This document shows positions 16,101-24,756 of a stretch of DNA of 64,000 nucleotides, one piece after another. Each line of letters starts with the position of its first letter. Within the stretch, counting starts at the first letter, position 1. The notes under the pieces were generated by a model. That model saw only the letters and a program-made list of their open reading frames with translations. It did not search any database and had not been told where the DNA came from. The stretch is taken from contig NZ_CP150290.1 of NCBI RefSeq assembly GCF_038051995.1, forward strand, positions 3,896,001-3,960,000, in the 5' to 3' direction. A program made the position numbers and the translations under genes. The stretch is from Paenibacillus sp. FSL H8-0537 (GTDB lineage: Bacteria > Bacillota > Bacilli > Paenibacillales > Paenibacillaceae).

Positions 16101-18865
16101 CACTGCGCATGTGGATAAAGCGCGCGCCAATTCGGGTCGAGCCCCCAAGTGTAAAGCTCGGCAAGCGAGAGCAGCATCGCTTCATGCTCGTCTTCCTTGC
16201 GGCGGATGGAGGCAACAGCCAAAGCCCGGCGAGCGCCAAAGCATTCATTCAATGCTCCAGTAAGAACAGGATGCGCTCCGATTTCCACAAAAACTGTACT
16301 GCCGTTGTGCAGCATTTGTTCAATCGCTGGTGCGAAGCGGACGGGTTCACGCACATTGCGCCACCAATAATGAGCATCTACAGACGCCCCGTCAACAGGC
16401 TCAGCTGTGACGCTGGAATAAAGCGGGATGGACGCTGTTAGGGACGGAATTCCTTCCAGACTGCCCAGCAGCTCCCTTTCAATCTCCTTCATAAAATGGC
16501 TGTGAAAAGGAGCTTGCACCTTCAGTTTACGATTAAATAATTTTTGTTCTGCTGCCAAGGCCAAAACATCGTCCAAGGACTGAATCGTTCCGGCAAGCGT
16601 GACCGAGGAAGGACTGTTAATGGCAGCAATGCTTACGGTTTCTTCAAAGCCCTCCAATAACTTCTTCGCTTCCTCCTCGCTGGCGCCGACAGCTGCCATG
16701 CCTCCCCTACCGCTTAAGCGCTGCAGAAGACGGCTGCGGTGGTAAACAATTTGAAGCGCATGCTCTAAGGAATAAACGCCCGCTGCATAAAATGCGGCAA
16801 CCTCGCCTGCACTGTGGCCTACAATGGACTCCGGCACGATTCCCCATGAGCACCAAAGCTTCGCCAATGCGATCTGGAGTGCGCAGCTGATCGGCATTGA
16901 AATTTCAGTTTCGTCCATCAGACTTTCTGCCTCATCCTTCGCGAGCTCGGCCAGCATCGACCAGCCGGCCATTTCGGCAAACAAGCGGTCACACTGCTCC
17001 ATTACCTCTCGGAACACAGGCTCCAGCTTCAACAGCTGCCTTCCCATGCCGTACCACTGCGGACCCATACCTGAGAAGACGAAAGCAAGCTTCGGCTTCT
17101 CGCCTGGCCTGTTCATGCCGGTGATGACGCCCTTGGCCGCTCCTCCTGCGCCAGCTGTAGCCAAAAGCTCCGCCAGACTATTGGAGTCTTTGGCTACATT
17201 CGCTTGACGGTGAGCATGATGCTCACGACGTTCACCAATGCTCCAGCACAGATCATCGAGTACTAAGCGAGGGTCGTTCAGTAGTTCTATGTAGCTTTTA
17301 CTGAGCAGCTTCAGCCCCTCCGCTCGCCGTACCGAGAACGGCAGTAAATACGAGCGCTGTGCGACTGCGTCTGATTGCTCCATTACAACGGATGGATCGG
17401 CTGCTGCCATCGTGTCCAAATTGTTGCTTGCCGCTGTCTGAAGCAGCTCACCATCGTAGCGATTACCAGCTTGAACGGCTAGCAATTGCTTCGCAGCTTG
17501 CGGCAAACTATCCTTTTCGCCAACAGACAGCTCCCGCACAATTACATGCGCATTCGTGCCGCCATAGCCGAATGAATTAACCGCTGCTATCGCATCCCCA
17601 TCATGAGCAGGCCACGGCTCAAGCTTGACAGGTACGCGGATGCCCCATTCATCAAACTTGATGTTCGGATTAGGATTGTTAAAATGCAGGTTCGGTGGAA
17701 TTTGCTTGTGTTTAAGGCAAAGCACCGTTTTTATTAGGCCAGCTACACCTGCCGCTGCCTCGGTATGGCCAATATTCGTTTTACAAGAACCGATGAACAG
17801 CTTCTCCGATTCCGCCCGCCCTTCTCCATAGGCTGCGGCAATGGCTCGCGCCTCGATTGGATCGCCTACCGGCGTGCCTGTTCCATGCGCTTCAACATAT
17901 TGCACGTCTGCTGCAGAAATGCCCGCCTTGCCCAGCGTTTTTCGAATCAGCCGCTCCTGCGCCGCGGAGCTGGGCACGGTAATGCTAGGTGTATGCCCAT
18001 CCTGGTTGACGCTGCTTGCCATAATAACCGCCTGAATCGGATCGCCATCAGCTATAGCATTCTCCAGTCGTTTCAGCACTAGCATGCCAACGCCTTCGCC
18101 CCGGACATAGCCGTCCGCAGTGGTGTCAAACGTTTTGCATCGGCCTTCCGGCGACAGAAAACCGCCTCTGCTTTCTACCAACGTATATTGCGGGGTGAAA
18201 ATCAGCACAACACCACCAGCAACCGCAAGTTCACTCTCGCCCTTACGCAGGCTTTCGCAAGCCAAATGCAGCGAAACAAGTGAAGACGAGCAGGCTGTAT
18301 CAATGGTCATGGACGGGCCGCAAAAATCATAAATGTATGAAATCCGGTTCGAAATCATCGTGGTCATGCTGCTTGCGGCGGTATACGGCCCGGCGTCCCG
18401 CTGAAATGGATCGCCGAATTGCAGCGCGTGGTAATCAAGCGCGAATGCCCCTACGAACACACCAACCTCCCGGCCACGAAGAAGCTCGGGGCGCTGCCCG
18501 CCATCCTCCAGCGCTTCCCATGTAACCTCCAGCAAATGACGCTGCTGTGGGTCCATATGATGCGCTTCATGCGGGGAAATGCCGAAAAATTCTGGATCAA
18601 ATCGGTCGATGGCGTCGATAAATCCGCCGTGCCTCGTTACCATTTTACCCGGCTTGTCGCGGTCGGGATGATAGAAATCCGTGTTTTTCCATCGCTCTGG
18701 CGGAACCTCCACGATCGCGTCTGTACCATTTTTGAGCAGCTCCCAAAACTCCTCCGGACTATTCACTCCGCCGGGAAAACGACAGCCCATGCCGATAATT
18801 GCAATGGCTTCCTCATTCGTGTGAGTCTGCTCCTTCGCGAACTGCTGATGCTTTTGCATAGACAT
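13154..18865 (-). CDS. single-module type I polyketide synthase (KS-AT-DH-KR-ACP)
   Basis: A 1903-residue multidomain enzyme. The start at 18865 follows AAGGAAGG by 8 bases; the open frame extends 15 codons further but without a site. KS at about 18-445: DTACSSS (Cys192), EAHGTGT (His327), KTNIGH (His367). AT at about 593-905: GHSAGE (Ser685) and APFHSH, closer to the malonyl-type HAFH than to the methylmalonyl-type YASH. DH at about 950-1235: His981 in HRVLDQTVFP, where Asp replaces the usual Gly of HxxxGxxxxP, plus a DxxxQ helix (Asp1147). KR at about 1270-1770: TGAFGSLGQNAA nucleotide motif, FSSIAALL and GNYAAGNAF. ACP: LGLDSMMAIK (Ser1847). There is no methyltransferase, enoyl reductase or thioesterase. 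With one module it may work iteratively. Last gene of the seven-gene operon. Confidence 0.95.
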   Translation of the reverse strand: MSMQKHQQFAKEQTHTNEEAIAIIGMGCRFPGGVNSPEEFWELLKNGTDAIVEVPPERWKNTDFYHPDRDKPGKMVTRHGGFIDAIDRFDPEFFGISPHEAHHMDPQQRHLLEVTWEALEDGGQRPELLRGREVGVFVGAFALDYHALQFGDPFQRDAGPYTAASSMTTMISNRISYIYDFCGPSMTIDTACSSSLVSLHLACESLRKGESELAVAGGVVLIFTPQYTLVESRGGFLSPEGRCKTFDTTADGYVRGEGVGMLVLKRLENAIADGDPIQAVIMASSVNQDGHTPSITVPSSAAQERLIRKTLGKAGISAADVQYVEAHGTGTPVGDPIEARAIAAAYGEGRAESEKLFIGSCKTNIGHTEAAAGVAGLIKTVLCLKHKQIPPNLHFNNPNPNIKFDEWGIRVPVKLEPWPAHDGDAIAAVNSFGYGGTNAHVIVRELSVGEKDSLPQAAKQLLAVQAGNRYDGELLQTAASNNLDTMAAADPSVVMEQSDAVAQRSYLLPFSVRRAEGLKLLSKSYIELLNDPRLVLDDLCWSIGERREHHAHRQANVAKDSNSLAELLATAGAGGAAKGVITGMNRPGEKPKLAFVFSGMGPQWYGMGRQLLKLEPVFREVMEQCDRLFAEMAGWSMLAELAKDEAESLMDETEISMPISCALQIALAKLWCSWGIVPESIVGHSAGEVAAFYAAGVYSLEHALQIVYHRSRLLQRLSGRGGMAAVGASEEEAKKLLEGFEETVSIAAINSPSSVTLAGTIQSLDDVLALAAEQKLFNRKLKVQAPFHSHFMKEIERELLGSLEGIPSLTASIPLYSSVTAEPVDGASVDAHYWWRNVREPVRFAPAIEQMLHNGSTVFVEIGAHPVLTGALNECFGARRALAVASIRRKEDEHEAMLLSLAELYTWGLDPNWRALYPHAQWTKLPAYPWRKEAYWHEPEVIRLIRLGLRDHPLLGRPLLGAAQAWEGEVSLIRFPYLRDHRVLDQTVFPAAAYIEAAMAAVQHTLGGSGYALEQIELHRSLTLPQPSTVMLTQHYLDVENGTFQIYSAADTSGSAYTLHASGRVRQLQAVAPSAQLNPRLASQTMHRTVDHEQAYRILNRMGFDYGPMFQGLQTVYVGMDEAWAEIEMELSAADSEGYTFHPQLMDSCFQALLAAEFPLEGETPKEARDEFRLPVRIGEIRFYRKAKGKLWAHSRLTERNEKITKGNLRIYDGEGYLVAEFLGFVKQAVDAGVGKISSAQLKRWFYEPQWQLAPDLSDPPLRVTKKDVWVFLADDSGVAEAASTILRQQDFEAVIVRAAAQGEYHFVPALKGSSLHPGTKQHYDSMVKDALQAFGSRLRGIVHAWNLDLPEPGSVHLPALEAEGVQGSTCWSSPWMDGKDSFTQYKALSLYSMLYSVQSISSHSTKVRLWTLTRGAQLVHRGNELAVTKPPAVFQAAAWGLGRSIAQEFRDYWGGLCDIDPDATALEAAQQLVRELVSEEAGREDQLAFRDGERHVLRLNQASRIPGTSLPLRCREDGAYLITGAFGSLGQNAARLLVKRGARRLILIGRNPLPERHEWKGYFAEHSNHLTKAAQAERIAFVLELEAAGVYVQSLCIDVTDQQSLAAFMDNYTSSGHPPIRGVIHSAGAVQDMLLRQMPARIFDEAYEPKVKGAWYLHEATRSEPLEFFVMFSSIAALLPPAGQGNYAAGNAFMDGLAHYRLSQGLPALSINWGPWLSGMVTRLNLAAHFQENGIDCILDGEGERLLEHLIGQPIAQVAVLSAEWNAVRMLYPDTPLLNLLEQKALSEGQQLEEAINWSEKLTTLEPAGRAAAVLAQLTAIIAELLRYEAEFLETTRSLPELGLDSMMAIKLRNRITSEFGCAPMVGDLLSGNTVEMLADVLVSLLEEEQQGVEQSLEASVL

Positions 18866-18888
18866 CGTGATAGCCTTCCTTTCCAACC

Positions 18889-21432
18889 TCAAGTCGTTAT
18901 CGGCGTCCATACCCGAATGGCAGGACTTGTATCTCCCTGCGGCCCTTGCAATAGGCTATAGTCGAGTGCATATATATTCCGCCATTCATCTACGGCAATT
19001 TTCGCTGCATTTACACCCTCCGTTGAAGAAAGCAGCGCTCCCTGCGGGCTGTACACGTCAAGCAAATACTGACTTGCCTGATTGCCGCTTCCGGAATAGG
19101 ACAGCACATACATATTGCCATCCGTATCGATATCCAGATCAATGTACGAAATACCGGACGTCTGGCGAAGCGGCAGCATAGGGGACATAGCGAAATAATT
19201 CTGGCTGTTGCCGAACACGTCGAAGGCCTGCAGCCGCTTGTTCCCTGCCTCCAGTACGATGAGGGTACCGTCAGGCGCAGCTGCGACTGCTACGGGCTGC
19301 TGCAGCAGTCCGGGTCGTGTCCCCATTCCACCTACCGAATAAGGTCCCGGTGCCGCGCTATCCGCAACCGGCTGTGCGCTTAGCTGCACAATCTGCAGCA
19401 TGTTTGCGGCTGCGCTGACTGCAGCCGCAAATCCAGCTGGATGAGCGGTCAAATCATCCACCGTACTAAGCGTCAAATAACCTCGGCTTGTTTCTGTAGG
19501 AAACTGAAAAACGCCAGCATCTCCGAGTGTGATGTTCCTGAGCGCATACGGCGCCGTACGTGTATCAAAAAACAGATTATCATCGCAATTGTGGCCATTT
19601 GCAATGGTCGTCATCGTATAGAAACCACAGGATGCAGGCTTGAGCGAACGGGCAGGCGATGACGAAATTGAAATAGATTGAAGCCTGTACATTTGCGCCC
19701 CTGCCCCGCCGCCGCTGCATGGCGCGCACGCTGTGCCAGATGCCCGCCAGCCATACACAAGCGCCGAAGCAGCAGCATTAAATGATAGACCTGTCAGTTG
19801 GCATAGATTGGTTCCGACATTGCTGCAGTCCAGGCTTGCAATCGTCGAGGGATCTTCCTCAGCTGCCGGCTGCCAATTGAAACCTGCCTCATCGCTAAAG
19901 GCCAGCGCCAGCGTTTGCTGGTAGCCCTTCGCTGCCGCCGCCGGGACATTTTCTTGAATAACGATGCTGAGGATGGAGGATGCCACTGCGCTTGCTTCGC
20001 CCTGCCCAACTACATTTCCAGAAGCATCGTAAATGAACGCCGTCGCGGATATGGCAGCATTATGTGGTACATTGGCAAACGACGACTTCAACAGCGGATC
20101 ACTCCATATGCCGTTCATCGATCCGCTCACTGTTTGCACATCGCCATTTCCTGCCCACTTAATCGTATAGGAAGCAGCCGAAAGCGGCCAAGCGCCGTGG
20201 ACGGGGTCCGGATATACCTCAACCGTTGAAGCTGCGATCATATTCATGCTATAAGTCTGCGTAAACGTTGCAGGAACAGACAGCGTCTCTACCACACCGC
20301 TTACTACACCGCTCTGCAGAGAAGACAACATGCCCGCTAGCGGCCAATATGTGCTTTGCGCTGCCTGAATAAGCGCATCGTCTTTGTATTTGAGACGCAA
20401 TGCGGCGAGCAGCTTAGGCAGAGAGCCGCCAAAGAGCAGCTTGCCTGTCTGTGTACAGAGCAGATTGATTGCATCCGACGTTGAAGCAGCAGATGCCAGC
20501 AGCCCCGCGTTCTTTTCCAATTCTATTCTAATTCCGCTGTCGCTAAACAACTCGTAATACCATGCGGCTGTTGCCGAAGTATACTCACCAGCGGACTTCA
20601 TGATCCAAGGGACAGCGTAGCCGAGCACGGCCGAGAAAAAAAATGGCAGCGGATTCGTAACGCTGTTCCACCCAAGCGCGCCCAATGTTCCAAAGGTAAG
20701 CCGGACAGTTACTGCTGCTTGCGGAATGTGAAATGACTGCGTCGTCTGCTTGGCAGTGGCAGGCATACCTTCAATTCCGAGTGTGGGCGGCACGAGTCCA
20801 ATAAACTTCTTCGTCGCAGTTTCAAACCGCGAGCCTGACTGAAGCCTTGATGTCCATTCCCCTGAGCCAGGCGCTATGACTGCACCGGAAGCATCGAGAA
20901 ATTCCGCATAAAGACTGTAGAATGCCGGATAACTATTTTGCAGCACAATTTGGAATTGATTCGATTGAGGATCTGCGCTGACTGCCTGTACCGTAATGCC
21001 GCATTGCGGTTGAAAATTGTCCGCCGTCCACTGAAAACCAGCAGCTGGCGGAATAACAGGCTGATAAGAACCGGCGACGCCCTGCTGAACCGACCATAGC
21101 TTATTTAGCAATTTGGCGTCCTGCTTGACGAGTACAAGCGTTCCTCCAATGATTGGACCAGTTGCCGCGGCAGTCGTAGATGACAGCGTATATTGATAAA
21201 CGGGTTCCGTGCCGAGCTTCCCGATCTGCTCGATTGTGGCCCAGCCTCCGTTAGGAGAAGCTGGACCTTGTTTGCTGAATGCTGTCGCGAGTTCATAAAG
21301 CAAATTGGTTTGGCTGTTGATATGACTGTTGACCTCGGATTGAACTGCCGGATCCGGCGAAGACAGCTCCGGATGCGCCCCCGCAAGCAGAACTGCATAA
21401 TCCATTGGTGATGGACCGACCTGACTTGCCAT
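18889..21432 (-). CDS. propeller-like protein, paralogue of the 26.7-30.7 kb protein
   Basis: An 847-residue protein with no signal peptide. AAGGAGG lies 7 bases before the ATG. The N-terminal part shares AFSKQGPASPNGGWATIEQI with the larger paralogue (STGGWAKITN there). The middle has a hydrophobic segment (LPFFFSAVLGYAVPWIMKSA, about residues 273-292). The C-terminal part looks like NHL/beta-propeller blades (LLQQPVAVAAAPDGTLIVLE, then AGNKRLQAFDVFGN, and IDLDIDTDGNMYVLSYSG). A shared block TIASLDCSNVGTNLC recurs in the paralogue as TISSLDCSSGGHYIC. I do not recognise the full architecture. It sits 23 bases upstream of the PKS gene, so co-translation with it is likely. Confidence 0.75.
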   Translation of the reverse strand: MASQVGPSPMDYAVLLAGAHPELSSPDPAVQSEVNSHINSQTNLLYELATAFSKQGPASPNGGWATIEQIGKLGTEPVYQYTLSSTTAAATGPIIGGTLVLVKQDAKLLNKLWSVQQGVAGSYQPVIPPAAGFQWTADNFQPQCGITVQAVSADPQSNQFQIVLQNSYPAFYSLYAEFLDASGAVIAPGSGEWTSRLQSGSRFETATKKFIGLVPPTLGIEGMPATAKQTTQSFHIPQAAVTVRLTFGTLGALGWNSVTNPLPFFFSAVLGYAVPWIMKSAGEYTSATAAWYYELFSDSGIRIELEKNAGLLASAASTSDAINLLCTQTGKLLFGGSLPKLLAALRLKYKDDALIQAAQSTYWPLAGMLSSLQSGVVSGVVETLSVPATFTQTYSMNMIAASTVEVYPDPVHGAWPLSAASYTIKWAGNGDVQTVSGSMNGIWSDPLLKSSFANVPHNAAISATAFIYDASGNVVGQGEASAVASSILSIVIQENVPAAAAKGYQQTLALAFSDEAGFNWQPAAEEDPSTIASLDCSNVGTNLCQLTGLSFNAAASALVYGWRASGTACAPCSGGGAGAQMYRLQSISISSSPARSLKPASCGFYTMTTIANGHNCDDNLFFDTRTAPYALRNITLGDAGVFQFPTETSRGYLTLSTVDDLTAHPAGFAAAVSAAANMLQIVQLSAQPVADSAAPGPYSVGGMGTRPGLLQQPVAVAAAPDGTLIVLEAGNKRLQAFDVFGNSQNYFAMSPMLPLRQTSGISYIDLDIDTDGNMYVLSYSGSGNQASQYLLDVYSPQGALLSSTEGVNAAKIAVDEWRNIYALDYSLLQGPQGDTSPAIRVWTPITT

Positions 21433-21458
21433 TTAATAACCTCCTTGATATAGGTTTA

Positions 21459-23978
21459 TCAGCACCAATGAAACGGGTCTGGCACACATGCGGGCGGCTT
21501 AGGCGGCGCAGCAGCCGTCATCATCTGCTCCCATGTAATGTGCTGTGGAGGCTGCTGGTTCAAATACTGCTTCAGCTTTTGCCCATTAGGACATGTCGTC
21601 GTACCGTCCATAACATCCTGAGTCATCTGTGTCGCAGCGAGCACGATTCGAACCTGTTCCATCGTATGGGTGTCATCAGAACGAATCACCATCAGCACCG
21701 ATCCGTATACATGCAGCGTTTGATCAGCGTTTGCAATAATATAAAATTCCACATAGCCCTGCTGTAATTGAGAAGTACCCGTGCTGATATTGCTCAAATG
21801 CCATTTGCTGCCCGGGATGATGACTTGGTCGATGCTTGCAGTGGAGACGAGCGGATATCCCGCGCTGCTGAAAGCGTTCTGAATGTCAGAGGCTAGATTT
21901 TTCAAATCAAGCTCTTTGCTCATGGACTGTGGCAAATTAAACAAATGAACACCAATCGGACCGCCGGATACGTATAACTGCGCGTCTATTTTGATAATTG
22001 AATAGATCGGATAAATCGGATTTGAAGCATTTTTAATCGTCCAGTTGCTGCCCAGTGTTACAGCTGTTACAGTCGCCGCCGGATCCAGCGGATAATGGTT
22101 GCTTTGGAACTGGCTGCGCAGCGCAGCAGATATCGTCTGGTTGTCTAGATCGACCGCATACGATGACGGCAGCGTAAAGAACGGGCCTTCGTTTAGCGAT
22201 ACCGCTGCATTCGTTAATACTGCATTCTGCAGCTGTGCCTGCTGGAAGATTGCCCCTTGAATATTGGCAAAAGCCAGCGAAGCCTGCTTCTTGTTAATCG
22301 ATGGCGTCAAATACGTGCCGTTCATCGTCGTTCCAATTAGATTGGCTGAATCCAGATTGCAGCCGTACATCCGGGCCTGCGAGAAATCCATGCTGCCGAG
22401 ATTGGCATTGGCGAGATCGGCTTCCTCCAGATCGGCGTTATCCGCTTTTGCCGAGTTTCCGTACCAATTGACGCCCGACATATTGACCGCATACAGGTTC
22501 GCATCGGTAAAAATGGCATTAGGCATATAGGCACCCGCTAGAACGGCAGCATCATTGCTTGATACATACAGCCATACGTTCAGCACAGCTCCGCCGTTCG
22601 TAATGGTATATACCGTATTGTTATCGGTGATGACCCAGTTCTGGCTCGGAATGCGGACCGTGATGGTCGCGGCGTTCGAAAGCGGATACCCTGCATTCTG
22701 AAAAGCCTGACTGATCGCAGATGTGACAGCGCCGCCGTTCAAATCGGAGATGAGCGAGGTGCTTAGCGTAAACGCTTCCTGCTTGGCTCCAAGCTGCGCA
22801 CCCGTCAAGTTTGCGCCAGTCAGCGTCGCATTGGATAAGGAAGCGCTGAACAGGGCGACTCCATTTTGCAGGGAAGCATTGGTCAGTGTCGCGAAGCTGA
22901 GATCAGCGCCAATTAGATTGCTGCCATCCAGCAGCGCACCCGTCAAATCCGCATGCGTGAAGGTTACGTTCTTTAAAGAACAATTGTTGAGGCGAACCTT
23001 TTGCATGATAGCCCCCGTAAAGTTCGTTTGGGAATCGATGATCGCTGTCGTCAAATCCTGGTTGTTTAGTGTCGAATTCGTCAACGTAGCACCGGGAATT
23101 TGAATGCTGTCCAGATTCGCCAGCAGCAGATTGGCACCGGTCAGGTCGGCTTTCGTCAGATTAGAATGAATGAGCACCGTACCATAAAGGTTTGCACTTG
23201 CCAAGCATGCCCCTGTCAGGTCAACACCGTCTACAGAAGCACTAGACAGGTTGGCAGATGTAAAATCACAGCCAGCTAGGCTCGCATCGGAAAGCGACAC
23301 AAATTTCATAGTGGCGTTGCTGAAATCGACGTTCAAAGCCGTACACTTATCCAGAATGGCGTAGCTCATTGACGCGCTCGCAAAGCTCGAATTCGTAATA
23401 ATCGTATCTGGTCCTTGGAATGTCGCTTCAAACAAGTTGCAGGAGTCTAAATTTGCACCGCTAAGATTGGAGCCGGAAAAATCAATTTGGCTGAGGTCAG
23501 CTTTAGCTAAATACGCCCATGACAAATCGGCCGAATGTATAACCGAGGCCTGCTGAATTTGCACCAGCCCCGGTGTGATTGACTGCTGATGGAATAAAGC
23601 CGTCGCTGGCGGATTGTCGACCGCTACTCTGCTAATCGTGCCTCCGCTCATATTGACGTCATACTGTGTGCCCGATACTTGCTCGACTAGCAAGACAGCA
23701 TCGCCGCTTGAAACTAATATAAACCGTGCAGGAGCCCCGCTCCGATCCTCTGTTGCCGCATAGCTGCTTCCAGCATAGACAACATATTTGCCATTATTGG
23801 CCTGGAGCCAAAATCCGGTGCCGATATCTCCATAAGCGTTGAAGCGCTGGTCAGGAGAGACGGCGGAAGCCTGGACAGCCACCAGTTGAGAGGTAGAGCC
23901 ATCCAGGCTAATAGATGTGCTTCCAGCTGTATCGCTGAATATCCATTTTCCGATAAATGTCATCATGGTCGAGGACAT
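21459..23978 (-). CDS. pentapeptide-repeat protein with recurring unknown modules
   Basis: An 839-residue protein. Residues about 1-120 form a beta-rich domain of fascin/beta-trefoil appearance (FNAYGDIGTGFWLQANNGKY). Residues about 148-400 and 475-600 are pentapeptide repeats of A(D/N)Lxx type (such as NLSGANLDSCNL and LTKADLTGANLLLANLDS), expected to form a right-handed quadrilateral helix. Three copies of a 60-70 residue module interrupt or follow the repeats at about 411-472, 609-671 and 689-760; each has an AFxxxGYPL start and a central NW-[IL]-type strand followed by a Y-x-I strand. The C-terminus is cysteine- and proline-rich. There is no signal peptide. DNA gyrase protection is known for some pentapeptide proteins, but the size and context here do not suggest that role. 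Confidence 0.85.
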   Translation of the reverse strand: MSSTMMTFIGKWIFSDTAGSTSISLDGSTSQLVAVQASAVSPDQRFNAYGDIGTGFWLQANNGKYVVYAGSSYAATEDRSGAPARFILVSSGDAVLLVEQVSGTQYDVNMSGGTISRVAVDNPPATALFHQQSITPGLVQIQQASVIHSADLSWAYLAKADLSQIDFSGSNLSGANLDSCNLFEATFQGPDTIITNSSFASASMSYAILDKCTALNVDFSNATMKFVSLSDASLAGCDFTSANLSSASVDGVDLTGACLASANLYGTVLIHSNLTKADLTGANLLLANLDSIQIPGATLTNSTLNNQDLTTAIIDSQTNFTGAIMQKVRLNNCSLKNVTFTHADLTGALLDGSNLIGADLSFATLTNASLQNGVALFSASLSNATLTGANLTGAQLGAKQEAFTLSTSLISDLNGGAVTSAISQAFQNAGYPLSNAATITVRIPSQNWVITDNNTVYTITNGGAVLNVWLYVSSNDAAVLAGAYMPNAIFTDANLYAVNMSGVNWYGNSAKADNADLEEADLANANLGSMDFSQARMYGCNLDSANLIGTTMNGTYLTPSINKKQASLAFANIQGAIFQQAQLQNAVLTNAAVSLNEGPFFTLPSSYAVDLDNQTISAALRSQFQSNHYPLDPAATVTAVTLGSNWTIKNASNPIYPIYSIIKIDAQLYVSGGPIGVHLFNLPQSMSKELDLKNLASDIQNAFSSAGYPLVSTASIDQVIIPGSKWHLSNISTGTSQLQQGYVEFYIIANADQTLHVYGSVLMVIRSDDTHTMEQVRIVLAATQMTQDVMDGTTTCPNGQKLKQYLNQQPPQHITWEQMMTAAAPPKPPACVPDPFHWC

Positions 23979-24003
23979 TCGTATTCCCCCCGCCGATTGT
24001 TAA

Positions 24004-24723
24004 TTATATTTGACTGACTTCCTTGATGGAGACGCTGCCGTTAATTCCTGAATTCCCGTTCACGCCAGGTGCTCCGTTCGTTCCGGAAGCGCCATTAACG
24101 GCATTGGACGGGTTTTGCCCCGGTGCGGTTCCATTCGCGCCGCCTACACCGCCTACCCCTGCAAAGCCCGCACTGCCTCCTTGCCCGCCAATAGCACCGT
24201 TTGATTGGGCAAGAACTGGGATGGTAAGCGATGCGCTCACATAACGGATGGTAATATCGCCGCCGTTGCCGCCATTTCCGCCATTTCCCCCGCTTCCACC
24301 GTTACTGCCGTTGCCACCATTTCCACCCATTGCTGGGGGGATGGAGCTGGAGCATTTGGCATTCTGCTGGCCGGCGTTGCCGCCATTGCTGCCATTGCCT
24401 CCGTTGCCACCACTACCGCCATTACCGCCTGCACCACCTGCGCTAAAGATCGTAATCGGGCTCTGAGAAACAATGGATTGGCACTTCAAAAAGAAAGCGG
24501 AGGCTGAGGCGCCTGCGCTGCCCTGCTCGCCATTTTGACCCGAGACTAGCGCATTCTGGCCCTGCTGACCATTCGTAGCACTGGTACAATGCGGTGTGTC
24601 CTTTTTGTTGTACGTCCCGTTCATGCCGTTGCTGCCGCTTGTCGCCGCACTCTCGCCTTGCGTGCCATTCGCCCCATTGGTTCCGGTTGCGCCTTGAATG
24701 ACAATATCGTAGCTTGCGCTCAT
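24004..24723 (-). CDS. glycine/asparagine-rich, collagen-like repetitive protein (239 aa)
   Basis: Low-complexity protein. The start and end are collagen-like G-x-y triplets (GATGTNGANGTQGE; GTNGAPGVNGNSGINGS), and the centre is made of GGNGGNGGSGG-type repeats. These are broken by two short beta-rich strands (FLKCQSIVSQSPITIFSAGG and DITIRYVSASLTIPVLAQ). This layout also appears in the C-terminal half of the 418-residue neighbour. AAGGAGG lies 10 bases before the ATG. No signal peptide is visible. It is likely a structural, surface-forming or binding protein. Repeats at the DNA level (GCCGCCATTGCC-type strings) make the region prone to slippage. Confidence 0.75.
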   Translation of the reverse strand: MSASYDIVIQGATGTNGANGTQGESAATSGSNGMNGTYNKKDTPHCTSATNGQQGQNALVSGQNGEQGSAGASASAFFLKCQSIVSQSPITIFSAGGAGGNGGSGGNGGNGSNGGNAGQQNAKCSSSIPPAMGGNGGNGSNGGSGGNGGNGGNGGDITIRYVSASLTIPVLAQSNGAIGGQGGSAGFAGVGGVGGANGTAPGQNPSNAVNGASGTNGAPGVNGNSGINGSVSIKEVSQI

Positions 24724-24756
24724 GTTCTGCTGACCTCCTTCTATAATAAGTAGCGA

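Noticed and set aside
24023..24507. Plus-strand proline-rich and alanine-rich open frames opposite the glycine-rich gene
   Set aside because: Proline runs are the reverse reading of GGN/GCC repeats. The minus frame has the ribosome site, operon context and collagen-like logic.
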